From positions 186,001-250,000 of the forward strand of contig NZ_JAOEIY010000003.1 of the NCBI RefSeq assembly GCF_025966695.1: DNA of 64,000 bases, written 5' to 3'. This DNA is from Stutzerimonas sp. S1 (GTDB taxonomy: Bacteria > Pseudomonadota > Gammaproteobacteria > Pseudomonadales > Pseudomonadaceae). The translations under genes and the position numbers were made by a program. Positions 36,152 to 45,512 of this stretch are shown here, piece by piece; position 1 is the stretch's first letter, and each line of letters opens with the position of its first letter. The notes under the pieces are model-generated. The model did not search any database and was not told the origin of the DNA. It saw only the letters and a program-made list of their open reading frames with translations.

Positions 36152-37096
36152 TCAATCCTTCACCACCACCTCAGCACCCCCCTTACCCAGCAACGCCTCG
36201 ATATCCTCGATCACCTGCAGCGCCGCCATCGGCCCGCCAAGCGAAGTCCACAACGACCCGTCCACCGCACCGAAGCGCCTCGCCTGAATGGCCGACAGCT
36301 GGCGGAACGCCGGCGTCTGCTCGGCCTGATTCATCGCCTCGACCGCCTCGCCGCTGGTCGCCAGCGTGCCGATCACCAGCCAGTCGGCATCCAGCAGTTC
36401 CAGCGACTCCAAGCTCAACGCCATCGAATGGGTGTGGCCGCGGTCCTGCTGGTGGGCGGGGCGGCGCAGCCCGACGTCTTCGGCGACGGTGCTGGCGAAG
36501 GCATCCTTGAACATGTACGACGGCCCCTTGGGATTCCAGCGCACGATGCTCAGCGTCTCGCCCTGATGCTCGCGCAGGCGCTGGCGCGCCTCTTCGACCC
36601 GCGCCCAGTAGCGCTCCAGCACGGTCTTGGCCTCGGCCTCCTTGTTCAGCGCCTGCGCGGTGCGCTGCATGCTTTCCTGCCAGGGGCGCGCCCAGTTGAA
36701 GGTGATCACCGTCGGCGCGATCTCGTTGAGGATCGCCAACTGCTCCGGCTTCACCGGGCCGGTGAGGATCAGGTCGGGTTGCAGCTCCAGCAGTGTCTCC
36801 AGATTCGGGTTGTCGATGTCGCCGACCACCTCGATGCCGGCCGGCAGCTTGCCGTCCAGATAGCGTGGCGGCGCGGCTTGGCCGCGGCCGTTGATGGTGC
36901 CGACCGGGGTGACGCCGAGGGTCAGCGCGGTATCCAGGTCGATCTCGCTGAGGGTGATCACCCGCTTGGGCGCTTCCGGCAGCGTGACGGTATTGCCGAG
37001 CGCATCGGTCATCTGCCGAGCGTCGGCCTGGGCCGGCAGGGCGAGCAGGCCGGCGAGCAGCGCGGCGGCGAGGCTCCAGGATGTCTTGAGGGTCAT
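36152..37096 (-). CDS. fepB: Siderophore ABC transporter, periplasmic binding protein
   Basis: From ATG 37096 the protein is 314 residues, with a signal peptide MTLKTSWSLAAALLAGLLAL ending at QADA. It then shows the class III (FepB/FecB/BtuF) pattern: TDALGNTVTLPEAPKRVITL, the LETLLELQPDLILTG helix and the C-terminal GGPMAALQVIEDIEALLG. It should capture the ferric siderophore in the periplasm. Its start overlaps the fepC stop by four bases, and it is the last gene of the minus-strand uptake operon. The FepB name is by analogy; the actual ligand is presumably the catecholate made by the adjacent operon. Confidence 0.88.
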   Translation of the reverse strand: MTLKTSWSLAAALLAGLLALPAQADARQMTDALGNTVTLPEAPKRVITLSEIDLDTALTLGVTPVGTINGRGQAAPPRYLDGKLPAGIEVVGDIDNPNLETLLELQPDLILTGPVKPEQLAILNEIAPTVITFNWARPWQESMQRTAQALNKEAEAKTVLERYWARVEEARQRLREHQGETLSIVRWNPKGPSYMFKDAFASTVAEDVGLRRPAHQQDRGHTHSMALSLESLELLDADWLVIGTLATSGEAVEAMNQAEQTPAFRQLSAIQARRFGAVDGSLWTSLGGPMAALQVIEDIEALLGKGGAEVVVKD

Positions 37097-37929
37097 TGCA
37101 TGCCTTCCTTTTCGGGGTGTTCGTGGCGCAGCGGTTGCGGTGTGGCGGCGCCCTGGCGGCGGCGCGGCACGATCACCGGGGCGCCGTCGCCGGGGGCGTG
37201 GAGGATGTCGACATCGGTGTCGTAGAGGCGGTCGACCAGCGCCTTGGTCATCACCTGCCGTGCCGGGCCGATGGCCTGCACGCGGCCGTCGGCCAGGGCG
37301 ATCAGCTCGTCGCAATAGCGCGCGGCGATACCCAGGTCGTGGATGACGATGAGCACCGTGCGCCCGGCAGCGGCGATGCGGTACACGGCCTCCATCACCT
37401 CGGCCTGGTGGCCGATGTCCAGCGCGCTGGTGGGTTCGTCGAGCAGGATCAGATCGGTGTTCTGCGCCAGGATCATCCCCAGCCAGGCCCGTTGCGCCTG
37501 GCCGCCGGAGAGCGAGGTGGCGCTGCGCTGCCAGATGGCGTCGAGCTGCATCGCCTCGCGGGCGCGGGCGACCTGCTGGGCGTCTTCCTCGCTCCATTGG
37601 TTGAACCAGCCCTGGTGCGGGTGGCGGCCGTACTGCACCAGCTGCTCGACACGGATGCCTTCGGCCAGCACCGGCCGTTGCGGCAGGAAGGCCAGCTCGC
37701 GGGCCAGCGCCTTGAGCGAATAGTGCGTCAGTGGCTTGCCGTGGATTTCCACCGTGCCGCGCTGCAGCGGTAACTGGCGGGCGAGCAGTTTGAGCAGCGT
37801 GGATTTGCCGCTGCCGTTGGGGCCGACGATGCCGATCAGCTTGCCGCGCGGCAGGCTGAAGGACACGTCGTCGAGCACCACCTTGTCCTGATAGGCGAAA
37901 TGCAGGTTCTCTGCACGCAGGGCAGTCAT
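37093..37929 (-). CDS. fepC: Siderophore ABC transporter, ATPase
   Basis: 278 residues with Walker A IVGPNGSGKSTLL, Q-loop FLPQRP, signature SATSLSGGQAQRAWLGM, Walker B DLILLDEPTSALD and switch histidine IVIHDLG. This is the energy-coupling subunit of an iron-siderophore importer of the FepC type. Its start overlaps the neighbouring permease stop by one base. Confidence 0.95.
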   Translation of the reverse strand: MTALRAENLHFAYQDKVVLDDVSFSLPRGKLIGIVGPNGSGKSTLLKLLARQLPLQRGTVEIHGKPLTHYSLKALARELAFLPQRPVLAEGIRVEQLVQYGRHPHQGWFNQWSEEDAQQVARAREAMQLDAIWQRSATSLSGGQAQRAWLGMILAQNTDLILLDEPTSALDIGHQAEVMEAVYRIAAAGRTVLIVIHDLGIAARYCDELIALADGRVQAIGPARQVMTKALVDRLYDTDVDILHAPGDGAPVIVPRRRQGAATPQPLRHEHPEKEGMQ

Positions 37930-38975
37930 CAGTCAGCTCCTCGTCTGTCCTTGATCAAGAGGCCGAGCAGCAGGATGCCGCCGAGCAGGCGCGTCATGAT
38001 TCCGGTGGGGATTTCTTCGGGTTGGGCGAGCACGCGCACCAGCGTATCGCTGCCGAGCAGCAGCACCGCACCGCACAGTGCCGACAGCCAGATCGGTGCG
38101 AGGTTATCGCGCGCCAGCCACGAGGCGAGGATCGGCGCGGCCATGGCGATGAACACCACCGGCCCGCCGATGGCCGTGCCCAGGGCCGCCACCAGAATCG
38201 CCAGGGCAAGCACGCCAAGCTGGATCGCCGGCACACGGATGCCGAGGTTCTGCGCAGTGGCATCACCGAAGCGCAGCAGCGCCAGCGGCCGGTTGACCAG
38301 CGCCAGCAGCGGGCAGAGCAGCGCCAGCAGCACTGCGATGGGATTGACCGTCTGGTAGCTGATGCCGGCGAAGTGGCCCATTGTCCACAGGTAGATGCTG
38401 CCCAGGTGCACCAGCGGCTGGGTCGACATGGCGAAGTCGCCGATGGCGCCGAGCAGCTCGGACAGCGCAATGCCGATGACGATGAACAGGTAGCCCTGCT
38501 CGCCGGGGCGCCGGCACAGGGCGAACAGCGCGGCGGCGGCCAGCAGGGCGCCGAGTGGCGAAGCCCACCAGGGCCAGTTGCCGAGCGTCAGGTAGAGGGC
38601 GAAGGCGACCACGGCGAGCGAGGCGCCCTCGTTCACGCCGATCATGTCCGGCGTGGCCAGGCGGTTGCGCACCAGGGTCTGGATCAGGCAGCCGGCCATG
38701 CCCATCGCCAGCCCGGCGACGATGGCGGCGGCCACGCGCGGCAGGCGCAGCTTGAACACCATGATCTCCTGCAGCTTGCTGCCGTTGCCGGTCAGCGTGG
38801 CCAGCACGTCGCGCACACCGAGGTTGCCGCTGCCCAGGCTGATCGCCAGCACGGCGAGGGCAGCCAGCAGCAGCGACAGCAGGCCGAACATCAGCCAGTT
38901 GCGCCGGTGCAGCAGCAGGCTCAGGCCGCCGATGCGCAGCGTCCAGACGCCGGAAGGATTGGCAATGGGCGGCAT
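37929..38975 (-). CDS. fepG: Siderophore ABC transporter, permease (FepG-like)
   Basis: 348 residues, FecCD family, about nine to ten membrane helices. The conserved LRLPRVAAAIVAGLAMGMAG and NPIAVLLALLCPLLALVNRP regions, and ALLRFGDATAQNLGIRVPAI (the coupling helix), are visible. It forms the heterodimeric inner-membrane channel with the next gene. Only three bases separate the two permease genes. Confidence 0.92.
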   Translation of the reverse strand: MPPIANPSGVWTLRIGGLSLLLHRRNWLMFGLLSLLLAALAVLAISLGSGNLGVRDVLATLTGNGSKLQEIMVFKLRLPRVAAAIVAGLAMGMAGCLIQTLVRNRLATPDMIGVNEGASLAVVAFALYLTLGNWPWWASPLGALLAAAALFALCRRPGEQGYLFIVIGIALSELLGAIGDFAMSTQPLVHLGSIYLWTMGHFAGISYQTVNPIAVLLALLCPLLALVNRPLALLRFGDATAQNLGIRVPAIQLGVLALAILVAALGTAIGGPVVFIAMAAPILASWLARDNLAPIWLSALCGAVLLLGSDTLVRVLAQPEEIPTGIMTRLLGGILLLGLLIKDRRGAD

Positions 38976-38978
38976 CGG

Positions 38979-40013
38979 TTACCTCACCGTCAGCAGGGAA
39001 CGGAAGCCGCCGCGCAGCACGATGGCGATCAGCGCTGGCGCGCCGAGGGCCGCGAGCAACGTGCCGACCGGCAGTTCGTAGGGTTGCAGCAGCCAGCGCG
39101 CCAGCACATCGGCGGCGAGCAGGAAGAGCATGCCGAACAGCGTGGAGAACAGCAGCTGGCGCAACAGCGCCACCGGTTCGAGCAGCCGCGCGCAATAGGC
39201 GGCGAGGAAACCGACGAAGCCCACCGGGCCGGCCAGCGAAATGGCGCAGGCGGTGAGCAGGGTGGACGCTGCCAGCACGCCGAGGCGCACCCAGCTGGTG
39301 TGGATGCCCAGCGCACGCGCCTGGCTGTCGCCCATCTGCATCAGCGTCAGCTGGCGGCACAGCAGCGCTGCGAGGATCAGCCCGAGCACGGCGAGCGGGG
39401 CGACGGTGGCGAGCGCGTCGAGGCGCGAGGCGGACAGCGAGCCGAGGTTCCAGAAACGGAACTGCTCGAGCGCCACGCGGGTGGACAACAGCAGGTAGTT
39501 CGCCAATCCGCCGAAGATGGCGCCCAGCGCCACGCCGGCGAGAATCAGCTTGAGCGGGCTGGCCTGGCCGAGCATCAGGCCGACGCCGAGCACCACCAGA
39601 TTGCCCAGCAGCGCGCCGAGCCCGGACCAGAGCAGGTAGCCCTGGGTCGACTCGACGCCGAAATAGATAAGGCCGATCACCAGCCCGAGTACCGCACCGG
39701 CATTCACGCCGAGCAGGCCGGGTTCGGCCAGAGGGTTGCGCGTCGCGCTCTGCAGCAGCGAGGCGGCGATCGCCAGACTGGCGCCGACCACCAGCGCGGC
39801 GAAGGTGCGCGGCAGGCGCAGGGTATCGACGACCATCGCCAGCTTGTCGTCTGCCAGATACTCGGGCGCACCGAGCAGGTAGCCGAGCACCGCCTCGGCG
39901 CCGTATACGCCGGCGCCAGTGGCTAGCGACAGGGCCAGCAACACCAGCAGAAGGCCACCCCCGGCAACGAGGGTGGCTTTCTGGAAGACCGGCATCGTCG
40001 AATCAGTTGGCAT
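38979..40013 (-). CDS. fepD: Siderophore ABC transporter, permease (FepD-like)
   Basis: 344 residues, FecCD family, many helices. Conserved features: TLRLPRTFAALVVGASLAIA near residue 60, NPLAEPGLLGVNAGAVLG, and the coupling region QMGDSQARALGIHTSW. It partners FepG and FepC. It follows the TonB receptor gene by 55 bp in the same direction. Confidence 0.92.
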   Translation of the reverse strand: MPTDSTMPVFQKATLVAGGGLLLVLLALSLATGAGVYGAEAVLGYLLGAPEYLADDKLAMVVDTLRLPRTFAALVVGASLAIAASLLQSATRNPLAEPGLLGVNAGAVLGLVIGLIYFGVESTQGYLLWSGLGALLGNLVVLGVGLMLGQASPLKLILAGVALGAIFGGLANYLLLSTRVALEQFRFWNLGSLSASRLDALATVAPLAVLGLILAALLCRQLTLMQMGDSQARALGIHTSWVRLGVLAASTLLTACAISLAGPVGFVGFLAAYCARLLEPVALLRQLLFSTLFGMLFLLAADVLARWLLQPYELPVGTLLAALGAPALIAIVLRGGFRSLLTVR

Positions 40014-40068
40014 GGTTCATCGGTCTTTGGCTCCAGTAGCCCGGCGTCGCCGCCGGGCCGGGGATGGG

Positions 40069-42030
40069 TCAGATGTCGTAGTTGAAACCGACGAACAAGG
40101 TGCGGCCCATGAGGATGTTGTCGATCGACTGGGCTACGTCGTCACGTTTTTCGTTGGTGAGGTTGTTCAGCCCGGCCTTGAGTGTCAGCTCCGGCGTTGC
40201 CTGGTACTTCGCGCCCAGGTTCAGCTGATGGAACGCACCGCTCTCGACGTTGGGTTCGGCCGCCGAGACGTACAGCAGCTGGCTGCCGGTGTACTGGTAG
40301 TCGAGGTTCAGCCCGAGTCTGGGCATGGCCTGCCAGTCGACGCCGAGGTTGGCGACATGCTGCGGCGAGTTGCGAATCGCTTCGTCAGTGTCGCGGTCTT
40401 CGGCATCGGAGTAGGTGTAGTTGCCGCGCAGGCCAAGGGTGTCGGTCAGCGCGTAGCGGCCGTGCAGTTCATAGCCCTGCACGCGCGCCTTGCTGATGTT
40501 GCTGTAGGTCATTACGGCCGGTGTATGGCCGGCGCGCCAGCTGTCGGTGACGATCATGTCTTCGATGTCGTTGTGGAAGAACATGATGCCGGCTTCCAGG
40601 CGCTCGTCCTGGTAGAGCGTGCCGATCTCGTAGCTGGTCGCGGTTTCCGGTTTCAGGTCGGGGTTGCCGACCAGTGTGCACATGCCGCGGCAGGCCAGCA
40701 CGCCGTAGGTTTCGTCCGACTGGTAGATGCTCGGGGCCTTGAACGACTTGCCGGCGCCGCCCTTGATCACCCAGTTATCGGTGAGGTTGTAGACGCCGTA
40801 GGCGCGCGGGCTGAACTCGCCGCCGAAGGTGTCGTGGTCGTCCCAGCGACCGCCGAGGGTAATGTCCAGGTCGCCGAGGGAGAACTCGTCCTGCAGGTAG
40901 AGCGCCTTCTGGTCGACTTCGGTGTCCGCACCGAGGTTCTGGTTATGCGCCAGCTCGGTGCGCCGCCATTCGCTGCCGACAGTGAAGAGATGGCTGCCGA
41001 GAGAGGCGCTGAGCTGACCGTCGACGGTGTGGTTCTTCTGCTGGATGTCGCCTTTCATGCCTCGCAGATTGGTCATGATCTGCGAGTCGTCCATCAGCTC
41101 GACGTCTTCGTAGTAGTAGCGCACACGGGTGTTGAAGCCGTCCCAGTTGCCGGTGTGACCGAGGCCGAAGCTCCAGCGCTCCATCTCCTGCACATTGGTG
41201 ACGACAGCACCGAAGTTGTTCCAGTCGGCCTCGCGGTCGTCCTTGCGGTGGGTGATGTCCAGATCGAGCGTCTGGCGCTCGTCCAGCAGCCAGCTCAGCG
41301 AACCGAAAACGCTACCGTTCTGTCGCTGTTCCACTGCGTCGGTGTCGGGGTTGACCGTCTGCTCGCTCAGCCACGCCGCCTGATCGGTTTTCTCGACGAA
41401 CAGGTTGCCGCGCAGCTTGTTGTCGATCAGTGCGCCGCTGACGTAGCCGCTGGCCTGATGGCTGTCGCCGGAGTCGCCTTCGGTGGGGTGTTCGTAGGTG
41501 TAGGCAACACCGGCGCGGGTTTCATCGGTGGCCTGGCGCAGGATCACGTTGACCACGCCGCCCAGCGCATCGGCGCCGTACAGCGAGGACATCGGCCCGC
41601 GGATCACTTCGATACGCTCAATGGCGGCCATCGGGATCGACGAGAGGTCGAAGTCGTTGGCGTAGTTGGAGGTCAGGGCGTCGCGCGAGTTGATGCGCCG
41701 GCCGTTGACCAGCAGCAGGGTGTAGTCCGAATCCATGCCACGCAGCTTGATTTCCTTGCGCCCGTAGGTAGACGACGGGTTGATGTGCACGCCCGGCAGG
41801 TATTTCACCGCGTCGGCCAGGCTGTAGACCGGCAGCTTCTCCAGTTCCTCGCGGGTCACCACCGAGACGCTGGCCGGTGCGCTGAGTTCGCTATGCGCGG
41901 TCTGGGTGGCGGTGATGACTTCGTTCTTCAACGTGACCGGGGTATCAGCCAGCGCTGCCAGCGGCAGCAGGCTGCCGAGCAGGGTCAGAGACAGGTGGCG
42001 TGGGCGGCTGATTCTTCGTACAAGCTGCAT
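40069..42030 (-). CDS. TonB-dependent outer-membrane receptor, catecholate siderophore type
   Basis: 653 residues: a signal peptide (LTLLGSLLPLAALAD), a TonB-box region near LKNEVITATQT, a plug domain (SVSVVTREELEKLPVYSLAD through IERIEVIRGPMSSLYGADALG), then a 22-strand-type beta barrel ending in the aromatic FVGFNYDI. The length and plug resemble the CirA/FepA-like group. Placement between the exporter candidate and fepDGCB, in an operon with a Fur box, marks it as the importer of the locus' own ferric siderophore. Homology alone does not define the ligand. Confidence 0.92.
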   Translation of the reverse strand: MQLVRRISRPRHLSLTLLGSLLPLAALADTPVTLKNEVITATQTAHSELSAPASVSVVTREELEKLPVYSLADAVKYLPGVHINPSSTYGRKEIKLRGMDSDYTLLLVNGRRINSRDALTSNYANDFDLSSIPMAAIERIEVIRGPMSSLYGADALGGVVNVILRQATDETRAGVAYTYEHPTEGDSGDSHQASGYVSGALIDNKLRGNLFVEKTDQAAWLSEQTVNPDTDAVEQRQNGSVFGSLSWLLDERQTLDLDITHRKDDREADWNNFGAVVTNVQEMERWSFGLGHTGNWDGFNTRVRYYYEDVELMDDSQIMTNLRGMKGDIQQKNHTVDGQLSASLGSHLFTVGSEWRRTELAHNQNLGADTEVDQKALYLQDEFSLGDLDITLGGRWDDHDTFGGEFSPRAYGVYNLTDNWVIKGGAGKSFKAPSIYQSDETYGVLACRGMCTLVGNPDLKPETATSYEIGTLYQDERLEAGIMFFHNDIEDMIVTDSWRAGHTPAVMTYSNISKARVQGYELHGRYALTDTLGLRGNYTYSDAEDRDTDEAIRNSPQHVANLGVDWQAMPRLGLNLDYQYTGSQLLYVSAAEPNVESGAFHQLNLGAKYQATPELTLKAGLNNLTNEKRDDVAQSIDNILMGRTLFVGFNYDI

Positions 42031-42073
42031 GTGCAGGCTCCGTTGCTAAGTAGTTGTTGTACTGCGCGACTAG

Positions 42074-43321
42074 TCACGATTCCCCGGCAGGTTGAGTCCT
42101 GCCTTCTTTTATTGTTCTGGCCTCGGCTACAGCTGCGGCGCGCGTTTGGATGCCGCGCAGCAGCACCAGCACGCCGATGCCGGCGACCGTTCCGGCGCCG
42201 GCATAGAGCCAGGCCAGGTCATTGAATCCAATCAGGCGGCGCCCGGCATCCGAGGTCAGGTAGGCCGCTGAGAACAGGCTGCCGAGGCCGGCAGCGACGT
42301 TCGATACGGTGCCCTGCAGCGCCATGAACGCCGCGCGCTGTTCGGGAAGCGGGATGGCGGCGGCGATAGTCAGCGTGCTGCTGCTACGCACCGCGCCGAG
42401 CGCCATGAACAGGGTGAACACCAGATACAGGGAAAGACCGAGCGGCAGCGCGAAGCCGAGCAGGGTGATGGCAGCCAGACAGCCACTGCTGACCAGTACT
42501 ACCGTCCGCGCGCTGCCGCGGTCGATCAGCACGCCGCCCAGGTGCATCGCCGCCAGGCTGGCGAGGCCGCCGCACAGGTAGAGCAGTCCGATGTGCTGGC
42601 GCGGAAAATCGAGATTGAACTGGAAGTAGTTGGAGAAGTGCGGCACCAGCAGGAAGTGGCCGAACATCTGCAACGCCACGATGGCCAGGGCACCCAGACA
42701 CAGTGGCGAGCGCAGCAGCGGCCAGAGGCGGGTGGTCTTGTGTACATGGGCGGGCGGCCTGGGGAACAACGGCTGGCAGAGCAGTGCGAGTAGCAGCCCG
42801 GCGCCGCCGAACAGCGCGAAGGGCGCCTGCCAGCCGCCGCGTGCGGCGACTTCCAGCGCCAGCGGCGTGACCACGATCGCCGCCAACGAGTAACCCATGG
42901 CGACGTAGGCGAGTTTGCGACCGCGTTCTGCGGGTGGGATCAGGTCGAGCATGGCCGCCATCAGCACCGCGCCCATCGGCCCCGCGACCAGGCCGGAGAG
43001 CACGAACAGAACAATCAGTTGTTTCGGGTCGCTGGCCAGCGCGCAGCTCAGCAGCAGGGCGAAGCGCAGCGCCAGTAACACGACCAGCGTCCGCTTGCGG
43101 TCCAGGCGATCGAGCCAGGCGGCCGTCAGCGCCGCGCCCAGCGCCGCTGCGAGGGTGGCGCCACCGGCTATGTAGCCGACGTGGCTGGCCTGCATGCCCA
43201 GCGCCCGCACGAAATCCGGTCCGAGCGGCATCACCATCATCAGGCTGCCGATCGACAGCATGTTGATGAGCATGGCCAGGTGCACGGCGGCTTTCGATTG
43301 TCGATCGGCATCCATCTGCAT
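42074..43321 (-). CDS. MFS transporter, candidate siderophore exporter
   Basis: 415 residues with about twelve membrane helices and the MFS loop motif AAWLDRLDRKRTLVVLLAL after helix 2. It is the first gene of the Fur-box-preceded operon that continues with the TonB receptor and ABC importer, like the place of EntS beside the enterobactin genes. Export of the newly made siderophore is the most economical role; uptake across the inner membrane cannot be excluded. Confidence 0.82.
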   Translation of the reverse strand: MQMDADRQSKAAVHLAMLINMLSIGSLMMVMPLGPDFVRALGMQASHVGYIAGGATLAAALGAALTAAWLDRLDRKRTLVVLLALRFALLLSCALASDPKQLIVLFVLSGLVAGPMGAVLMAAMLDLIPPAERGRKLAYVAMGYSLAAIVVTPLALEVAARGGWQAPFALFGGAGLLLALLCQPLFPRPPAHVHKTTRLWPLLRSPLCLGALAIVALQMFGHFLLVPHFSNYFQFNLDFPRQHIGLLYLCGGLASLAAMHLGGVLIDRGSARTVVLVSSGCLAAITLLGFALPLGLSLYLVFTLFMALGAVRSSSTLTIAAAIPLPEQRAAFMALQGTVSNVAAGLGSLFSAAYLTSDAGRRLIGFNDLAWLYAGAGTVAGIGVLVLLRGIQTRAAAVAEARTIKEGRTQPAGES

Positions 43322-43350
43322 CGCGCGCTCGGGTAGCTAAGGGCGGCTGC

Positions 43351-43379
43351 ATCTTAGGTAATCATAAATACTATTTCAA
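43351..43379 (-). promoter_or_regulatory. Sigma-70-like promoter of the uptake operon
   Basis: Read on the minus strand: TTGAAA (43374-43379) and TAAGAT (43351-43356) with 17 bp between, 30 bp before the start of the MFS gene. The Fur-box candidate borders the -35 hexamer. Confidence 0.6.
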
Positions 43380-43381
43380 AT

Positions 43382-43400
43382 ACTAATCGTTATCATTATT
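43382..43400 (-). promoter_or_regulatory. Fur-box candidate between MFS and fhuF-like genes
   Basis: The minus strand reads aataatgataacgattagt, 14 of 19 matches to the Fur consensus, inside an AT-rich island. It can serve both the leftward uptake operon and the rightward FhuF-like gene. Confidence 0.72.
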
Positions 43401-43452
43401 CTGATGTTGCGAAACGTTGCGACATTCGCGCGTTGGACGGACAGGAGCGTTC

Positions 43453-44247
43453 ATGCAGGCCACGAAAACTCAGACGGGCGCGGGTACCGCCGCCGAGCAG
43501 CCGGTGGCTGGCGGGATAGCAGCGCTAGCTGATCTGTACGTCGGGGAGTTCGCCCATTATCGGGATGTGCTGGTGCTGGCCGACGATCCGCGGGACGCAC
43601 TGCCGCTGGTTGAGCTGTTGCTGCCGCGGACGCTGGACGAGCAGCTACTGCGTTTTCGTCCGCAGGCGGTCGGCGAGGACCGTAGGGCGTTGGTTTCGCA
43701 CTGGTCGCGACACTACTTCGTGCGGCTGATTCCACCGGTGGTGGCCGCCGCGACGCTGCTCGATCGACGCCTGCCGCTGCGCCTCGAGCAACTCGCGGTG
43801 GTGCTCGACGACCAGGGACAGCCTTCGGCCTTCAAACTGCTCAATGACGGCGAGCGTTTCGCCGAATCGTCGGGGCCGTTCGGCCGCTTCGAGCACCTGA
43901 TCGAAGACAATCTCGCTCCCTTCATCGAGGCGCTCGGTCGTTACGCCGGGGTCGCGCCGAAGGTGCTGTGGAGCAATGCCGGCAACTATTTCGAGGCGGT
44001 GTTCGGCCAGCTTGCCAGCCGCGCCAGTCAGGCCCAGCTTGCCGACGGCCGGGCGTTGGTCGATGCACGGTACCTGCCGGATGGGCGACGCAATCCGCTC
44101 TACCGGCCGGTGCGCTATGTCGAGCTGGAAAACGCCGATGGCCGCTCGCGTATCTGGCGACAACGACGGCTGTGCTGTATCCGCTATCTGCTGGATGGCG
44201 TGGCGCTGTGCCCCAACTGCCCGCGGCTCGACGCACCGCCGCAATAG
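43453..44247 (+). CDS. FhuF-like ferric siderophore reductase (2Fe-2S)
   Basis: 264 residues from ATG 43453, which has an AGGAG ten bases upstream. The C-terminus contains the FhuF cysteine pattern C-C-x10-C-x2-C (Cys241, Cys242, Cys253, Cys256; RRLCCIRYLLDGVALCPNCP), which binds a 2Fe-2S cluster. The middle part (LLNDGERFAESSGPFGRFEH) and WSNAGNYFEAVF follow the family. FhuF reduces ferric siderophores in the cytoplasm to free iron. It diverges from the uptake operon with a shared Fur-box candidate, which fits an iron-release role for this siderophore. Confidence 0.88.
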   Translation: MQATKTQTGAGTAAEQPVAGGIAALADLYVGEFAHYRDVLVLADDPRDALPLVELLLPRTLDEQLLRFRPQAVGEDRRALVSHWSRHYFVRLIPPVVAAATLLDRRLPLRLEQLAVVLDDQGQPSAFKLLNDGERFAESSGPFGRFEHLIEDNLAPFIEALGRYAGVAPKVLWSNAGNYFEAVFGQLASRASQAQLADGRALVDARYLPDGRRNPLYRPVRYVELENADGRSRIWRQRRLCCIRYLLDGVALCPNCPRLDAPPQ

Positions 44248-44297
44248 CCGCCGGGCGCTGCTAGAATGCCGCGCCCAATCCGCGCCGAATCATCCTC

Positions 44298-45239
44298 ATG
44301 CACGCTGACGCGCTCGTCATTCTCCAACAACATCTGCTGGGCGGCCTCGACCCGGCGCCGGGCGAAACCCGACGGTTGTTCCACGGCCGGGGTCGCTGCT
44401 GGCAAGGCCTCGAACAGCTCACGGTCGACTGGCTGCAGGGCGTCGTGCTGGTTGCGCTGTTTCGCGAGCCGGCAGCAGCGGATCTGCATGCCCTGAAGCA
44501 GACGCTGATGGCGCTGGCAGGCTCGCCCGCCTGGCAGCGGAGTGGCGCACATGCTCTGCTGCTGCAGCATCGTTACCAGCCGGACAGTCCGACCGAGACG
44601 CTGCTGGGCGAGCTGCCCGCCGAATGTCTGATCAGCGAGAACGGCCTGCGTTATCGACTCGACCTGGGCAGCAAGCAGAACAACGGCCTGTTCCTCGACA
44701 TGCGCTACGGCCGCCGCTGGGTACAGGAGAATGCGCGCGGCAAGCGCGTCCTGAACCTGTTCGCCTATACCTGCGGCTTCTCGGTCGCGGCGATCGCCGG
44801 CGGCGCCGCGCACGTGGTCAATCTCGACATGGCCCGTGCGGCACTGACGCGCGGGCGCGAGAACCATCGACTCAACCAGCACGACCTGAGCCGGGTGAGT
44901 TTCCTCGGCCATGAGCTGTTCAAGTCGTGGGGCAAGGTGAGAAAGCTCGGTCCCTACGACCTGATCATCATCGACCCGCCATCATTCCAGAAGGGCAGCT
45001 TCGCGCTGACCTCGGATTATCAGAAGATCCTGCGTCGCCTGCCGGAACTGCTCACGCCCCACGGCCAGGTGCTGGCCTGCGTCAATGATCCCGACATCGG
45101 CCCGCAGTTCCTGATCGAGGGCATGGCCACCGAGGCTCCGCAGTTGTGCTTCGAACGGCGTCTGGAGAACCCGCCTGAATTTCCCGACGTGAACCCCGAC
45201 AGCGGTCTGAAGGCGCTGCTGTTCGTGCGGGAGGACTAG
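44298..45239 (+). CDS. Class I SAM-dependent methyltransferase, rRNA-type
   Basis: 313 residues with the SAM-binding motif VLNLFAYTCGFSVAAIAGGA, an acidic end of strand 2 (VVNLDMARAALTRGRENHRL) and the catalytic DPPSFQKGSF motif, like RlmI/RlmK-type 23S rRNA methyltransferases. There is no PUA domain. The N-terminal 120 residues are unlike RlmI, so the exact target is not known. It lies downstream of the FhuF-like gene by 50 bp but is probably unrelated to iron. Confidence 0.82.
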   Translation: MHADALVILQQHLLGGLDPAPGETRRLFHGRGRCWQGLEQLTVDWLQGVVLVALFREPAAADLHALKQTLMALAGSPAWQRSGAHALLLQHRYQPDSPTETLLGELPAECLISENGLRYRLDLGSKQNNGLFLDMRYGRRWVQENARGKRVLNLFAYTCGFSVAAIAGGAAHVVNLDMARAALTRGRENHRLNQHDLSRVSFLGHELFKSWGKVRKLGPYDLIIIDPPSFQKGSFALTSDYQKILRRLPELLTPHGQVLACVNDPDIGPQFLIEGMATEAPQLCFERRLENPPEFPDVNPDSGLKALLFVRED

Positions 45240-45248
45240 GCCGGGATG

Positions 45249-45491
45249 CTAGCGGCGCGCTTCGAGCTCGTCGATCAGCGCCTTCATCTCGCCGATCTCG
45301 CGGCGCTGGGCTTCGATGATGCTGTCGGCCAGTTCGCGTACGCGCGGGTCGCGGATATCGGCGCGCTCGCTGGTGAGGACGGCGATCGAGTGATGCGGAA
45401 TCATTGCCTTCATCCAGGACACCTGTTCGACCGTGGCCTGGCCGCGTACCAGCCATAGGGCCACGGCGACGAGGATCGCGCTGCGCCGCAT
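45249..45491 (-). CDS. Short DUF305 protein
   Basis: 80 residues: an N-terminal hydrophobic segment (MRRSAILVAVALWLVRGQAT) that may export or anchor it, then the DUF305 signature WMKAMIPHHSIAVLTSERAD and a helix ending RREIGEMKALIDELEARR. DUF305 proteins often bind metals through the paired histidines, but function is not settled. At 80 residues this is near the minimum for the domain. It lies 21 bp after the retropepsin-like gene. Confidence 0.78.
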   Translation of the reverse strand: MRRSAILVAVALWLVRGQATVEQVSWMKAMIPHHSIAVLTSERADIRDPRVRELADSIIEAQRREIGEMKALIDELEARR

Positions 45492-45512
45492 TTCATCGGC
45501 CGACGTCTGCGC

